Source: Physella acuta
Lineage: Eukaryota; Mollusca; Gastropoda; Physidae
Assembly: GCF_028476545.1 (NCBI RefSeq)
Contig: NW_026732714.1
Coordinates: forward strand, 1 to 64,000
DNA length: 64,000 nt
Reading direction: 5' to 3'
In this document: positions 40,890 to 53,262 of the stretch, piece after piece
Numbering within the stretch: position 1 is the stretch's first letter
How the letters are laid out: each line of letters opens with the position of its first letter
Position numbers and translations under genes: made by a program
The notes under the pieces: model-generated
What the model was told of the DNA's origin: nothing
What the model saw: only the letters and a program-made list of their open reading frames with translations
Databases searched by the model: none

Positions 40890-42650
40890 GGTGTTTGGTA
40901 GTGTCACAGATGATCTGTGTGGTAAATAAAAGGTGGTTGTTGCTCGAGAAGATGAATTCTCCCTCTAGAGGTCAGTATTGCTGTAGAAGGTGGGTATTAT
41001 TTATAGAAGGTGGGTATTATTTATAGAAGGTAGATGTTCCCACAAAAGATGGGTATAACCTTAGATATTACCACTGAAGGTGTCTGTCTAAGTCCACACA
41101 AATTGCCACTAAAGGTGGGTGTTGCCTCACGTTGCCACTAAAGGTGGGTGTTGCCACACATTGCTACTAAAGGTGGGTGTTGCTAGTTGCCACTAAAGAT
41201 GGGTGTTGCCACAAAAGTTACCACTAAAGGTGGGTGTTGCCTCACGTTGCCACTAAAGGTGGGTGTTGCCACACATTGCTACTAAAGGTGGGTGTTGCTA
41301 GTTGCCACTAAAGATGGGTGTTGCCACAAAAGTTACCACTAAAGGTGGGTGTTGCCTCACGTTGCCACTAAAGGTGGGTGTTGCCACACATTGCTACTAA
41401 AGGTGGGTGTTGCTAGTTGCCACTAAAGATGGGTGTTGCCACAAAAGTTACCACTAAAGGTGGGTGTTGCCACATGTTGCCACTAAAGGTGGGTGTTGCC
41501 ACTAAAGGTGGGTGTTGCCACTAAAGGTGGGTGTTGCCACTAAAGGTGGGTGTTGCCACATGTTGCCACTAAAGGTGGGTGTTGCCAGTTGCCACTAAAG
41601 GTGGGTGTTGCTAGTTGCCACTAAAGATGGGTGTTGCCACTTAAGGTGGGTGTTGCCAGTTGCCACTAAAGGTGGGTGTTGCCACTAAAGGTGGGTGTTG
41701 CCACTAAAGGTGGGTGTTGCCACTAAAGGTGGGTGTTGCCACATGTTGCCACTAAAGGTGGGTGTTGCCAGTTGCCACTAAAGGTGGGTGTTGCCACTAA
41801 AGGTGGGTGTTGCCAGTTGCCACTAAAGGTGGGTGTTGCCACTAAAGGTGGGTGTTGCCACATGTTGCCACTAAAGGTGGGTGTTGCCAGTTGCCACTAA
41901 AGGTGGGTGTTGCCACTAAAGGTGGGTGTTGCCAGTTGCCACTAAAGGTGGGTGTTGCCAGTTGCCACTAAAGGTGGGTGTTGCCACTAAAGGTGGGTGT
42001 TGCCAGTTGCCACTAAAGGTGGGTGTTGCCAGTTGCCACTAAAGGTGGGTGTTGCCACATGTTGCCACTAAAGGTGGGTGTTGCCACTAAAGGTGGGTGT
42101 TGCCAGTTGCCACTAAAGGTGGGTGTTGCCACATGTTGCCACTAAAGGTGGGTGTTGCCACTAAAGGTGGGTGTTGCCAGTTGCCACTAAAGGTGGGTGT
42201 TGCCAGTTGCCACTAAAGGTGGGTGTTGCCACTAAAGGTGGGTGTTGCCAGTTGCCACTAAAGGTGGGTGTTGCCAGTTGCCACTAAAGGTGGGTGTTGC
42301 CAGTTGCCACTAAAGGTGGGTGTTGCCACTAAAGGTGGGTGTTGCCAGTTGCCACTAAAGGTGGGTGTTGCCAGTTGCCACTAAAGGTGGGTGTTGCCAC
42401 TAAAGGTGGGTGTTGCCAGTTGCCACTAAAGGTGGGTGTTGCCAGTTGCCACTAAAGGTGGGTGTTGCCACATGTTGCCACTAAAGGTGGGTGTTGCCAC
42501 ATGTTGCCACTAAAGGTGGGTGTTGCCACTAAAGGTGGGTGTTGCCAGTTGCCACTAAAGGTGGGTGTTGCCACTAAAGGTGGGTGTTGCCACTAAAGGT
42601 GGGTGTTGCCAGTTGCCACTAAAAGTGGGTGTTACTATAGAAGAGGTTGT
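40890..42650 (+). repeat. Large 19-bp minisatellite with higher-order structure
   Basis: The base unit GTTGCCACTAAAGGTGGGT (19 bp) recurs some 70 times. It is interspersed with 26-bp (GTTGCCA added) and 29-bp (GTTGCCACAT added) forms. The left part (about 41103-41450) is a 115-bp higher-order unit repeated three times, marked by GTTGCCTCACGTTG. Units decay at both edges (for example TATAGAAGGTGGGTATTATT at the left). Confidence 0.95.
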
Positions 42651-45373
42651 AACAACTGAAGTAGTGTTGATGAAGTAGTATGTGGATGACGACACCAAGG
42701 TGGTTGCAGCTAGACAACTCAAATGTTGCCCATTAAGTTGGTAGATTTTGTACAGTGGCACTTTGCTATAATTTAAAAAAAATATGTAATCGTTTGAATC
42801 AGAAATTATCTTAAACGTTTGATAAGAAAGGCGTTTTATCTACTTTTTAAGGAATGATCCTTGTAATTGTTTGTTACCCTATCTTTGTGCAAGATTAGTG
42901 AATCATGTGTATTGCTACTTTACAAAATAAACTAAGCATAAAAATTATTGCTGTGTTATGTGCTCTGTTACTCATACTAGTACAGTGGTACAGAATGTGT
43001 GATCACCTATAGGTCAGGTTAACTTTACAGCTGCTGGTGCTTTTGTGGGCCTAGAAGTATGCAACCATTTTAAACAACTCTCATTTTAAATTTATGCCTT
43101 GTCTTTTGCTGGCTTCCTTTTATTTATTTATCAAGAGGTCTTTAAAAAAAATTAAAAAATCTTGAGCTGCTTGCATTTTTTAAAGCTAAAATAATTAACC
43201 TTTTTGGCACGAGGCTACAATATCCGAACTATGCCCTAGATACTGGCGAATAACACTGCTTCACTGGTGTGTTAAAAGCCTATGAGTCATACAGTGTTAG
43301 GGAATTCCCCATACCAGCCCCAGGCTTAAATATTCAAACATTCGTGATAACATTAGGGTTTGAAGTTAATAGTCTTATGTCTACTTCTCTATACACTTTT
43401 GGGTCGCTCGGAAGTGTGCAGGTACGGGCGATTAACTTAAACAGTTCCTGTATGTATATGGCTTATATAGCTAGGATAGATCGTGGCTATGTTCTATGCG
43501 TCATAGAACAATTATGCGGATTGGATTTCTTCCACCACTCCCCCTCCCCAATTGTGTTAAGTGGCAACCGTACCCCGCCAACATTTTTTTACAGAAATAG
43601 AAAAAAAATCGGAAATATCTCTAAGGGTGGGTAGAATTTTTAAAGTTTTAACATTTTTAACAGGTTTTAATTTTAGTAATAGCGCAACCCTCGGGAGATG
43701 GGGGAGGGGAAGAAGAATGATCACTCACATTCTTCAAGGATTTTCCCATCAACTTCGTCATTGAGGAAGGTAGTTTGTGTGTGTCTAAATTTAATGGTTG
43801 AACGTCTATGTTTCCAGTTTGAAGTGGAGTGGTTTTGACGAGTGGGAAGTAAAAAAAAAAAAAAAACTGAAATCAGGTTGATCTGATTTTTGGGGTGTAG
43901 GGAGCAATCAAGACGAAACTGAGCGAGATAATTTGGGCATGATGTGGCCGGACCTCGGCTGGAGCAGCTCACGTCTACACACAACAGGTAGACGTGTGTG
44001 CTGGGCTTGATGGTGGAGTAAAGTAAAAGTGCGCCTAGCACCACAAGTGATTCACCGTGGTCGTCGCGAAAAAAAAACAACCTACAAATTTGTTGACGCG
44101 CACCTGTTATTTATCTCGCGTTGAGTAGTTCAGCACCACGGCGGGATTTCATCTATCCACATTTGATTGAAAAAAAAATATCCTAGCTATTTTATCTACT
44201 AAGTTGACCGTTCAGGTTGAACAGCTTTTGTTATCAGGTCAAAGCAAAAAAAAAAAAAAATGCCACCCCACCGCCGCTATATTTGTGAATATAGCGTAAA
44301 TTCCTGGAAAACTATTTTCTAAGAAAACCTCAACCACAAGTGCAGTTAACTGTAAAATGTAACGAAACTACAGAGATAACGTATGAATGGAATGTAACAT
44401 TAATAATTCTAATTGATTGATTAGTGGTTATTGCTAAGTTTTATTGAGGGTAAAACCTTTTGTTTCATTTCCAATTTTGTTCCCTTAAGTTAAATAAAAA
44501 CGCATTCTGTGCCGGATAGGCTTAACATTTAATTCATTTATATCTAGCTTAGCCACATACAAAATCTAATAAAAAACAACAGCGTGTGCATTTCCAAGAT
44601 AAAATATAATAACCCATACACACTACAAGTAAGTCTATCAGAAGACATAATTTGTCCCTAATTTCTAAAGACCCTTAGTACGTTACACACACGAAGAACT
44701 GCAACAATGTAACAACGACAAAACATCTGAATGAATGAAGGCTACCGCATCAAGTAACACTGGGCTTCATATCTCAGTTTGGCCTTGTTCACGCAGTACT
44801 ACCCGAAGTGGCGTTGGTCTCATACAATACATCTCATTCGGTCTTCCTGGAGTAGCGATAGGCTTATTATTCGGCCCAGTCGACACCAGGCATCCGTTAT
44901 CACAAAATCTTCAGGGTGGAGACGGCATGCAGTAGGAATTTTTGTTGTTGTTCATTCATTAAATATTTGTGACCACACAAGATTCCGTCCCACCCTCGCC
45001 CATCCCCTCGTACGCAGATGGCCTGTCCCATCGTGTACATACCGCAGTTTAAGGATCTCCAACACTTTCAGAGTCCCAATGTTGACAGTACTGTCTTTAC
45101 ACAATGATGCTGTCAACTGCGACTCTAGGGTTCGGTACGGCTATACAAACACGGAAATAACCATGTTGATACTTGACCATATTATCGGTGTTTCCTATAA
45201 AACCGCAAGGTTAAAAATAGACAAACTTGTTGCCTTAACCTCGATCTACGTAATATTCAAAATATATTGGTGTAAATATTAAATTATGGGGGAAACCCCC
45301 AAACCAAATAGGTAGAGTAGGTCTAGCTAATGCTTTGAGGTCCTGGACTTTGTTTAGATTAAATTAGATTGTG

Positions 45374-45796
45374 TGGTGGCGTAGCTAGGGGAGAACGGGT
45401 ATGGCGGCCGCACGGGCGTCTGTCTTAAGGGGACGCCAAAAGAAGTAGAAAAAATAATAATTAAAAAGCTCATTTTAAGCTGAAGTAATAAATTATTCAC
45501 AGTAAAGATTACGAAAATAAACGGCTACACACTGATTTCTGATTTAACCTGTTTTCTACATCAATTGCGTGGCAACACAATAGAAAATGTTAAGTAAAAT
45601 CGCCATCAACCTTTCCAACAGGAGGAGGGGGGGGGGGGGAAGCGCTTTTTTTAACCATCATGATTAACTTGGGATAGTTCGCCTCGGAATGGGTCGCCAC
45701 GCCTCTATATTTAAGTTTCTAATCCAAACTTAGAGAAACTATGTATCCTTGCCCTAATTCATTTAACTTTTGTCCCCACCATTGCTACACTACTGG
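45374..45796. mobile_element. Possible decayed short element with GTGGCGTAGC-type ends
   Basis: GGTGGCGTAGCTAGG at the left and CCATTGCTACACTACTGG at the right are imperfect inverted repeats resembling the CAGTGGCGTAGC ends of the family at 905. No clear target duplication was found. Confidence 0.35.
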
Positions 45797-46430
45797 AAAC
45801 GCGCCCGTAGAGATCACGAGACAGATACACTTCAATCAAGAAATCACAATTCCACCACCCTTCACCTAGGCCTATAGTATTAGTAAGCTCATGCTACTAA
45901 AGTTATTAATATCGACTTCTGACTAAACGTCTGGTGTGTAGCCTCTAAACTAAACCACCCATAGTCGCAGCCTTGAACCATGTGTGCATAGTATAACTAT
46001 TAACCAGCGGCTCCATGAATAACCAATGACAGGCTGCAGCCGAACAGGTAGTGGCTAACATTCAGCTGAATCAATGCTAGGTTTGAGAGGTCGTACCAGG
46101 AAGTTTAAAGTTATGCTTTAACTTCAACAGCTCTGGAAAGGCGAAACAGCCGATCGGTAATGGCAACTATACGTTAAGTGTAGGAATGGGTTTAACAAAA
46201 AATAGCATAGCAATATAAATGCATATCTCAAGGAAGCTGTGCCTAATGTGTAGGGTGCGTGTGTTGGGGGGGGGGGGTTTACACTGTCTTTTATGCAGAA
46301 CAACACGTTATTGCACTTAAAAACAATGTGAAGGGACACAGAAAAACCCTACTTATATCCCTATAATACATAGATCTATGTAAGCCTATAGGGTCTGTAA
46401 ATTGGCATGCAGGGCCTATAAAAATAAAAT

Positions 46431-46433
<3 letters not shown>

Positions 46434-46479
<46 letters not shown>

Positions 46480-46537
46480 GTATATATATATATATATATA
46501 TATACATACATTTATATATATATATATATATATATAT
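46434..46537. repeat. (TA)n microsatellite, interrupted
   Basis: Three (TA)n blocks separated by AATG and CATACATTTA, forming a long self-complementary tract. Confidence 0.98.
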
Positions 46538-46552
46538 GATTACCTAACTCAT

Positions 46553-46660
46553 GTTAGGGAAACATAGTGCTGACCACATTGTATCCTTGTATTGCCAAAG
46601 TCATTGAAACAGATGAATTCTACTTCATCTGCCCCATATGTCTTGGGCACAAACGGGAAA
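46553..46660 (+). repeat. SINE fragment, 3' body
   Basis: CATAGTGCTGACCACATTGT, ATTGCCAAAGTCATTGAAAC and TGAATTCTACTTCATCTGCC match the same SINE body. Head and tail are missing. Confidence 0.6.
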
Positions 46661-47446
46661 AGATTATGATATACACGTAACTATATATACACATACACAC
46701 ACACGTAGACCTACGCATTATAAATACATGCAGACGTATATAGGCCCATATAAGATATAGGCTATAAATACACACACACACACACTTAGACGTAAACATT
46801 AATAAAAGAAGTATTTGAAATGTTAAGTCATACACTAATGTTTAGCATTTGTTTCGATGAGCTATTTGAGGGAGCAGAGTGTCGAGAAATGTTATGTAGA
46901 TATATATTTTTTCCAGTTCGTACTGTATTTTTGTTGTTTTTTTTGTTATTTTATGTGGTGGAATTCATTGTGAAAAGGGGACCATCCATAGCCATACATC
47001 TAGTGGCCTACGTAGCCCATACTTATTTTACAAATGTTCATATATATGCTCCCTTTATTATATACACATACATCAGCAAACACTATCCAAACATCAATAA
47101 ACAACCGATATTTACAAATCAATAAGCAGGCGTTACAACATTACAACAATTATTATTAACTGGTAATTAAAAAAAAGCGGGCGTATGACAATATAGCCAC
47201 AGTCCCCCACACCTCCTCCCTTATCGAAAATGGCAACCAAAAAAAAAAAAACCTTGCCACGCAGTATAACAGAAAAGCTGAGTAAATCAGGATTTTCCCA
47301 CCCAGGGATTTCTGGTCTTGGTGAGTAACGACATGGGGATCCCTGTAGAATCTCGCCTTTGATAGCGAGTACAGAACACCAGCTGATTGGCTTTTGTGTA
47401 CATAAACAGGACGTGAAACTATTGATGGATTTAAGGTACATGCAGA

Positions 47447-48115
47447 GGGTGTGGTGGTGGTTTAGGTAGACCGGGTTATGTGGGGTGGTGGTGGTTTAGT
47501 TAGATCGGGTTATGTGGGGTGGTGGTGGTTTAGTTAGATCGGGTTATGTGGGGTGGTGGTGGTTTAGGTAGATCGGGTTATGTGGGGTGGTGGTGGTTTA
47601 GTTAGATCGGGTTATGTGGGGTGGTGGTGGTTTAGTTAGATCGGGTTATGTGGGGCGGTGGTGGTTTAGTTAGATCGGGTTATGTGGGGTGGTGGTGGTT
47701 TAGTTAGATCGGGTTATGCGGGGTGGTGGTGGTTTAGTTAGATCGGGTTATGTGGGGTGGTGGTGGTTTAGGTAGATCGGGTTATGTGGGGTGGTGGTGG
47801 TTTAGTTAGATCGGGTTATGTGGGGTGGTGGTGGTTTAGTTAGATCGGGTTATGTGGGGTGGTGGTGGTTTAGTTAGATCGTGCTATGTGGGGGTGGTGG
47901 TGATTTATTTTGTTAGATCGTGCTATGTGGGGTGTTAGTCAAGCTAGTGATTTAGTATTTTGTTAGATCGGGTTATGTGGGGTGGTGGTGATTTATTTTG
48001 TTAGATCGTGCTATGTGGGGTGTTAGCCAAGCTAGTGATTTAGTATTTTGTTAGATCGGGTTATGTGGGGATGTGGTGATTTATTTTGTTAGATCGTGCT
48101 ATGTGGGATAGTGAT
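47447..48115 (+). repeat. 34-bp GT-rich minisatellite
   Basis: About 13 copies of a 34-bp unit with GTGGGGTGGTGGTGG, TTTAGTTAGATCGGG and TTAT run to about 47890. Longer, diverged units with GTGATTTATTTTGTTAGATC and TGTTAGTCAAGCTAGTGA follow. The strand shown has closely spaced runs of G. Confidence 0.92.
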
Positions 48116-48944
48116 ATAGAGGAATGTTATACAACACAGCCTTTGATTTTCATTATTATTATTATGTTATTTAAATAATTTTATAAATACTAACACAAGA
48201 CAAAACTATTATTAAGTGGCGACGTGACAAGTTATTCCCGTAAAACAACATGATTAACATAGTTTTTTTTTAAAAAATCAATTTGTGGCATGTTTTTGGG
48301 GTGGGGTGGGGAAAGTGAGGATTGGGTTGGTATCAAGTGATGTATTATGAGTGATGGTGATCTAAAAAAAAGATGTGGATAATGTTTATTGCATGGGGTG
48401 GGGCAAACCTCGTGTGTGTCATGTGCACGAGCCCTTGGTCCTACTCACATTTGATATAATGATTGAATTTGGGGTGTTGAGACCAAACTGGAGCGATATC
48501 ATTGGACAACAAGACCACCATCAACGGAAAATGTACTATAATTTGTAGGCTATTTTAACATGAATTAAATGAGAGTCGGGGCCCGTCTCCGTTAAAACTT
48601 TCAGTCCCTTAAGAAAAAACACCAAAAAGCCAAAAGTAGTCTAGAAATATTGGAAGTCAAATCGGATCTACAAATATCATATTATTTATTAACCGGGCTC
48701 ACAATCGTATACTTAATGGTTGTTTTTATGAAACCTATTCAGATAAAGTATAACTATTTTTTTTTAAATATAGGGTCGGCTAGATGTTGATATGACTGAT
48801 AAAACAACAGTACGCTATTTTATTAACACTTGGTGCGTTTTTAAGTAATTAGGTCTGTATTATATAGACTTTTCCTCTTCACTAGACCCTGAATGATTAG
48901 TTTGATGCCAGTTTAAAACGCTTTCAAAATTTGACTCAATGAGC

Positions 48945-49015
48945 CACAGACAAACATATGAGCACTACATCTGCCCTATGGGTGAACTATTTTGAAAGGA
49001 TACTTTACTTCTGCT
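48945..49015 (+). repeat. SINE fragment, 3' end
   Basis: GCCACAGACAAACATATGAG, CTACATCTGCCCTATGG and GAAAGGATACTTTACTT resemble the 3' part of the same SINE body. Confidence 0.4.
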
Positions 49016-49710
49016 TTTTCCTTAATACAAGCAATCAAAAACTAAAAAATTGAGTAGCAATCGTGGGTTATGAAAATTTGTGTTGAAACGGCTTTGATAT
49101 TAACAACTGAGCAAACCAGACCCTACATCGATACATCTTATATAACTCAGGTTTCCCAAACAACTAGAAGTTTACATTTACAGAACACACAAAACCGGCC
49201 CTTCATCATTGAATAGACATACAAATTATAGTAGGCTCTACATAGATTTTACAGACAGAGAGTATACAGTAATATTATACATATACAGAACACACTGTTC
49301 ATATGACTTATACAGAACAAGTTGTCAAAACAGGTCCTGTATCTTAATAGGCCTACAAATTATTGTTCAATAGAAAGTATATAGGCAACATACACAGCAC
49401 ATTATAAGAAACAACTGTGGACCTGTCCTTCTGCTAATGTGTTTTATAAAGAGAAAAATCATATTTAAGTATTTTAAACTGCGAACCAGGATTACATTAT
49501 TTGAAGGAGAGATGGAGGGCGGGGGGAGAATGGGGGTGAATTTTTAAAACATGCCTATCGTGTCAGTGTCTAGTTTCAACAGTTACTTGAGACTAGCCAA
49601 CCCCTCCCATTTTCCGAAACACAATCCGACATTGTAATATTAGGACTAGTTTTAGGAAACAACTGTGGCAGCGGCAGGATTTTGTTATGGAGAAGCATTC
49701 ACACAAACAC

Positions 49711-49711
<1 letters not shown>

Positions 49712-49774
<63 letters not shown>
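49712..49774. repeat. (TA)n microsatellite
   Basis: About 30 uninterrupted TA dinucleotides. Just to its right is TAGTGGTGGACTGGCTGTG, which resembles the complement of CCAGTCCATCACTG at 26467-26480, possibly ends of another dispersed repeat. Confidence 0.97.
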
Positions 49775-49779
<5 letters not shown>

Positions 49780-50114
49780 GTGGTGGACTGGCTGTGTCCA
49801 AAAGGCCCAGTATACCCCTGCATATAACGTACAGTATTATGACGGTCAAAATTTCGAACCAAAAATTCCTGATAGCTATACGAACAGGCCGTGGCCATTA
49901 ACGTGAGAAAGATTTCATTATGGGGGTAGATGGGTGATCCAACCTTCCTAACAACGCCATCTGCCTGTGCCATAGACACAGGCTCGCATAATTACTTTCA
50001 GGAAAATGCCATGCAACTGATTCCTTAAAACAGCAACACTGTTTAGCAAGGACACAGGTAAGGGTGTCAGGTAGAGCAAGGTTTATCTTTATCAAATCAT
50101 GGGAACGAATAGGA

Positions 50115-51060
50115 GGTAAAGTTAAGGCAGCAATAGGCTGAATCTTGACCTAGGAGGATAGAACAACAGACAGGCGATAGGCTGAATATAGACCTAGGAT
50201 ATAACAAAAGACAATAAGCTGAATGTAGACCTAGGATATAACAACAGACAGGCAATAGGCTGAATGTTGACCTATGAGGATATAACAGGTTGGCGATATG
50301 CTGAATGTTGACCTATGAGGATATAACAACAGACAGCGATAGGCTGAATGTTGATCTAGGATATAACAACAGACACACAGACAATAGGCTGAATGTAGAC
50401 CTACGATATAACAACAGACAGACGATAGGCTGAATATAGACCTAGGAGGATATAACAACAGAAAGACAGACGAATGTAGGCTGAATGTTGATCTAGGATA
50501 TAACAACAGAAAGACAGACGAATGTAGGCTGAATGTTGATCTAGGATATAACAACAGAAAGACAGACGAATGTAGGCTGAATGTTGATCTAGGATATAAC
50601 AACAGAAAGACAGACGAATGTAGGCTGAATGTTGATCTAGGATATAACAACAGAAAGACAGACGAATGTAGGCTGAATGTTGATCTAGGATATAACAACA
50701 GAAAGACAGACGAATGTAGGCTGAATGTTGATCTAGGATATAACAACAGAAAGACAGACGAATGTAGGCTGAATGTTGATCTAGGATATAACAACAGAAA
50801 GACAGACGAATGTAGGCTGAATGTTGATCTAGGATATAACAACAGAAAGACAGACGAATGTAGGCTGAATGTTGATCTAGGATATAACAACAGAAAGACA
50901 GACGAATGTAGGCTGAATGTTGATCTAGGATATAACAACAGAAAGACAGACGAATGTAGGCTGAATGTTGATCTAGGATATAACAACAGAAAGACAGACG
51001 AATGTAGGCTGAATGTTGATCTAGAATACAAAAGGTACGCAGCCCACTGGCTGTATGTGG
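50115..51060 (-). repeat. 48-bp minisatellite with diverged left flank
   Basis: From about 50456 to 51012 there are 11-12 practically identical 48-bp units (AGACAGACGAATGTAGGCTG followed by AATGTTGATCTAGGATATAA). To the left lie older, shorter and diverged units. The unit is a multiple of three, so an open frame of 315 codons runs through it on the minus strand; its uniformity in all frames argues for satellite, not gene. Confidence 0.93.
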
Positions 51061-51494
51061 ACCTGCGATTTAACAACAGGTTGAATGTTGCCCTAGGATG
51101 TACACGCATGCAGCTGCGCTTTTGTTTATCAAAGAGATGACACAAATATTGACAGAATACGATTGGACAAAAATACATGACATGAACATTAGGACAGATG
51201 GCGCCATTGATTAGCTAACAAAATCAAACCTAAGAGCTTAGACACGGAACGGACGGGGATGCAAACGCTATGCCTTAAACTGCCTAAAGATAAATCCGAA
51301 TGTTTTTAATCAACCTCATCAATGTACCCATTTAAAGACACGTCATTTGAACGTTTTCCTTTGTCTATCCGCCAATGGCACTCTCTTTAACAAGAAAACA
51401 GACTTTCATGTCCTTGTCTTAGGGGAGAAGTCTGTGTTCGTGGCTTTGTAGACAAAAATGTATGTGGTGGTATTATTTACCAGGTAGGTCCGGC

Positions 51495-51600
51495 AGCCCC
51501 CCCCCCCCTCCATTCTGAAAAACCCAAATACGGCCGGGATTAGAACCGATAAATTTCCGACGGGGAAGGAAAACACTAGAAACCACTTCCCAGCGCAATA
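51495..51600 (-). repeat. tRNA-derived SINE fragment
   Basis: On the minus strand ATCGGTTCTAATCCCGGCCG carries a B-box-like core, followed by TATTTGGGTTTTTCAGAATG and a G tract. Upstream sequence is degenerate. Confidence 0.45.
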
Positions 51601-51774
51601 TGAGTTGTCACAGGGTTGAGATCTTTTGTAGAGCGCGCGTCACAAGTACCAACAAGCTCTGGGCAAGGTGATTTGAATCCCCGAGGATCAGCCGAGTCGC
51701 AATACAATACAGGTGGTCGAGGTACTGCTTGATGATGCTGCAACCTCTGTCATGCAGTAGCGAATGGACTAAAG

Positions 51775-52199
51775 GGGGTCGTCCATAAATAACGTCACAC
51801 TCGTAAGGGGGGGGGGGGTGGGTTGTCCATGATTTTGTGACGGTGTGTGATCAGGGGATTCAGATGGTGTGACGTCACACTTTTGCATTGTAAAAAAAGC
51901 AATATTAGAAAACGAGTTTTAGCCGTTATTTCGCGTTTTAGAAAACTGTTTTAATACATTTTAAAAGGAATTGATTAAAATACTAGAATTGACGCAGTTC
52001 AGACAAGATTTTTTTTATAATATCGAGGTTTAAAAAAATATTTCAACTGCAATTTTGAGGGGGTGGGGGATGTTGAAGACTGAGGTGTGACGACATTGGG
52101 GGGTGGGGGGTCTGGCTTTTTTTAGACGATGTGTGACGGAAGGGAGAGGGGGAGGTAAAAAATCGTCAAAAAAGTGTGACGTCATTTATGGATGACCCC
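51775..52199. mobile_element. Short DNA element with GGGGTCGTCCATAAATGA ends
   Basis: The left end GGGGTCGTCCATAAATAACG and right end GTCATTTATGGATGACCCC match the family. Flanks can be read as TAA or AAG duplications, so the exact border is ambiguous by one or two bases. Confidence 0.8.
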
Positions 52200-52384
52200 T
52201 AAGACTTAGCCTGTGGTTGAATGATCTCGATAGAATGAAAAATAAAGACAGAAGGACGTACTCTCCGCCCCTTGTACTCTGTAAGTGTAAGACAAAGATG
52301 ATGACAAAGGTTTAAGTTGCCAAACTTGTGACACCGTTCTTGTAGTGGTTCCTGCTAAATGAGATCAATACAAGAGAAAGTTGT

Positions 52385-53262
52385 GATTATGGGGTATCAA
52401 TAAATGACGTCACTCCTAGGTGAGATTAGACTTGTGACAAGGAGAGGTGGGAAGGGAAATGTCAGAAAGGGTAACAGTATGTTTGCTGGTAAAAATTGCA
52501 TGATGTAATTTATTGACGCCCCCCCCCCCCCCCCCCCCACATTATCGCAACCTAAAATGTAGCTATTTCGTAGTTATTGAAGAATTGCAAATTGTCATAA
52601 AGATTCTCATAGCAGATGTTGACCCATCTAAGATAATATTCTCACAAGAAATCTGTGTTTCAAAAGAAGTATTCGTACAAGGAAAAGATCAGGGGCTTAG
52701 AATAAAGCATAACGTCAATTTTTGGGGAGGTAAGGTAAAATCGTCAAAAAAAAAACCTGTCGTGTATGGACAACTATTTTCTTAGCGGGTAATTAAACCG
52801 TCACTTAAGCGGACAGCACAGCACGACTAGTCATAATGTGGTCACATTTTGAAGTTCGATTTTTGGGTGCATAGCCAGGTTTTCGATGTAGGGTGGGCGA
52901 GGTGCGCGTAAAAGAGGTTTAACATATTCAATTAGGCTTGCTATAATAATTTTAGTTCGATGTCTAATTTTCTAGGAGTTGTGCCATTTAATAAAAATGC
53001 AGAGTGGGTTTATACAAGACAAACCTTTGTGTTTTTTTGGGTTCTGATGTAACATAGGGGGATTTAGTTCAGAAAAAAGATAAGCAGTATTCACTAAAAA
53101 AAATAAATAATTATTAGACATTTTTAGGTTAGGGAGGTGGATGGAACTCAGTGACGTCAATTGGGGGGGGGGGGGGGGTAGTAAAAATTAAAATTTGCGA
53201 TATATGTTATGGCCGATCCCATTCAACGTATAGATCTAAATCCACGTCATGTATGGACGATC
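52385..53262. mobile_element. Cluster of decayed GGGGTCGTCC-family remnants
   Basis: Family-like ends occur at about 52391 (GGGGTATCAATAAATGACG), 52500 (TGATGTAATTTATTGACGCC), 52757 (GTCGTGTATGGACAAC) and 53242 (CACGTCATGTATGGACGATCC), separated by G or C tracts. They lie beside the fresher copy at 51775, suggesting repeated insertion or duplication. Confidence 0.4.

Noticed and set aside
40890-42650. CRISPR-like array
   Set aside because: The short units follow each other without unique spacers and the genome is clearly animal. It is a minisatellite.
47447-48115. Telomere-like repeat (GGGTTA words)
   Set aside because: GGGTTA occurs only once per 34-bp unit inside a longer repeat; there are no tandem TTAGGG hexamers.
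50231-51178. 315-codon open frame on the minus strand
   Set aside because: It is the translation of a 48-bp minisatellite whose unit is divisible by three. No signal peptide, known domain or splice context supports a gene.
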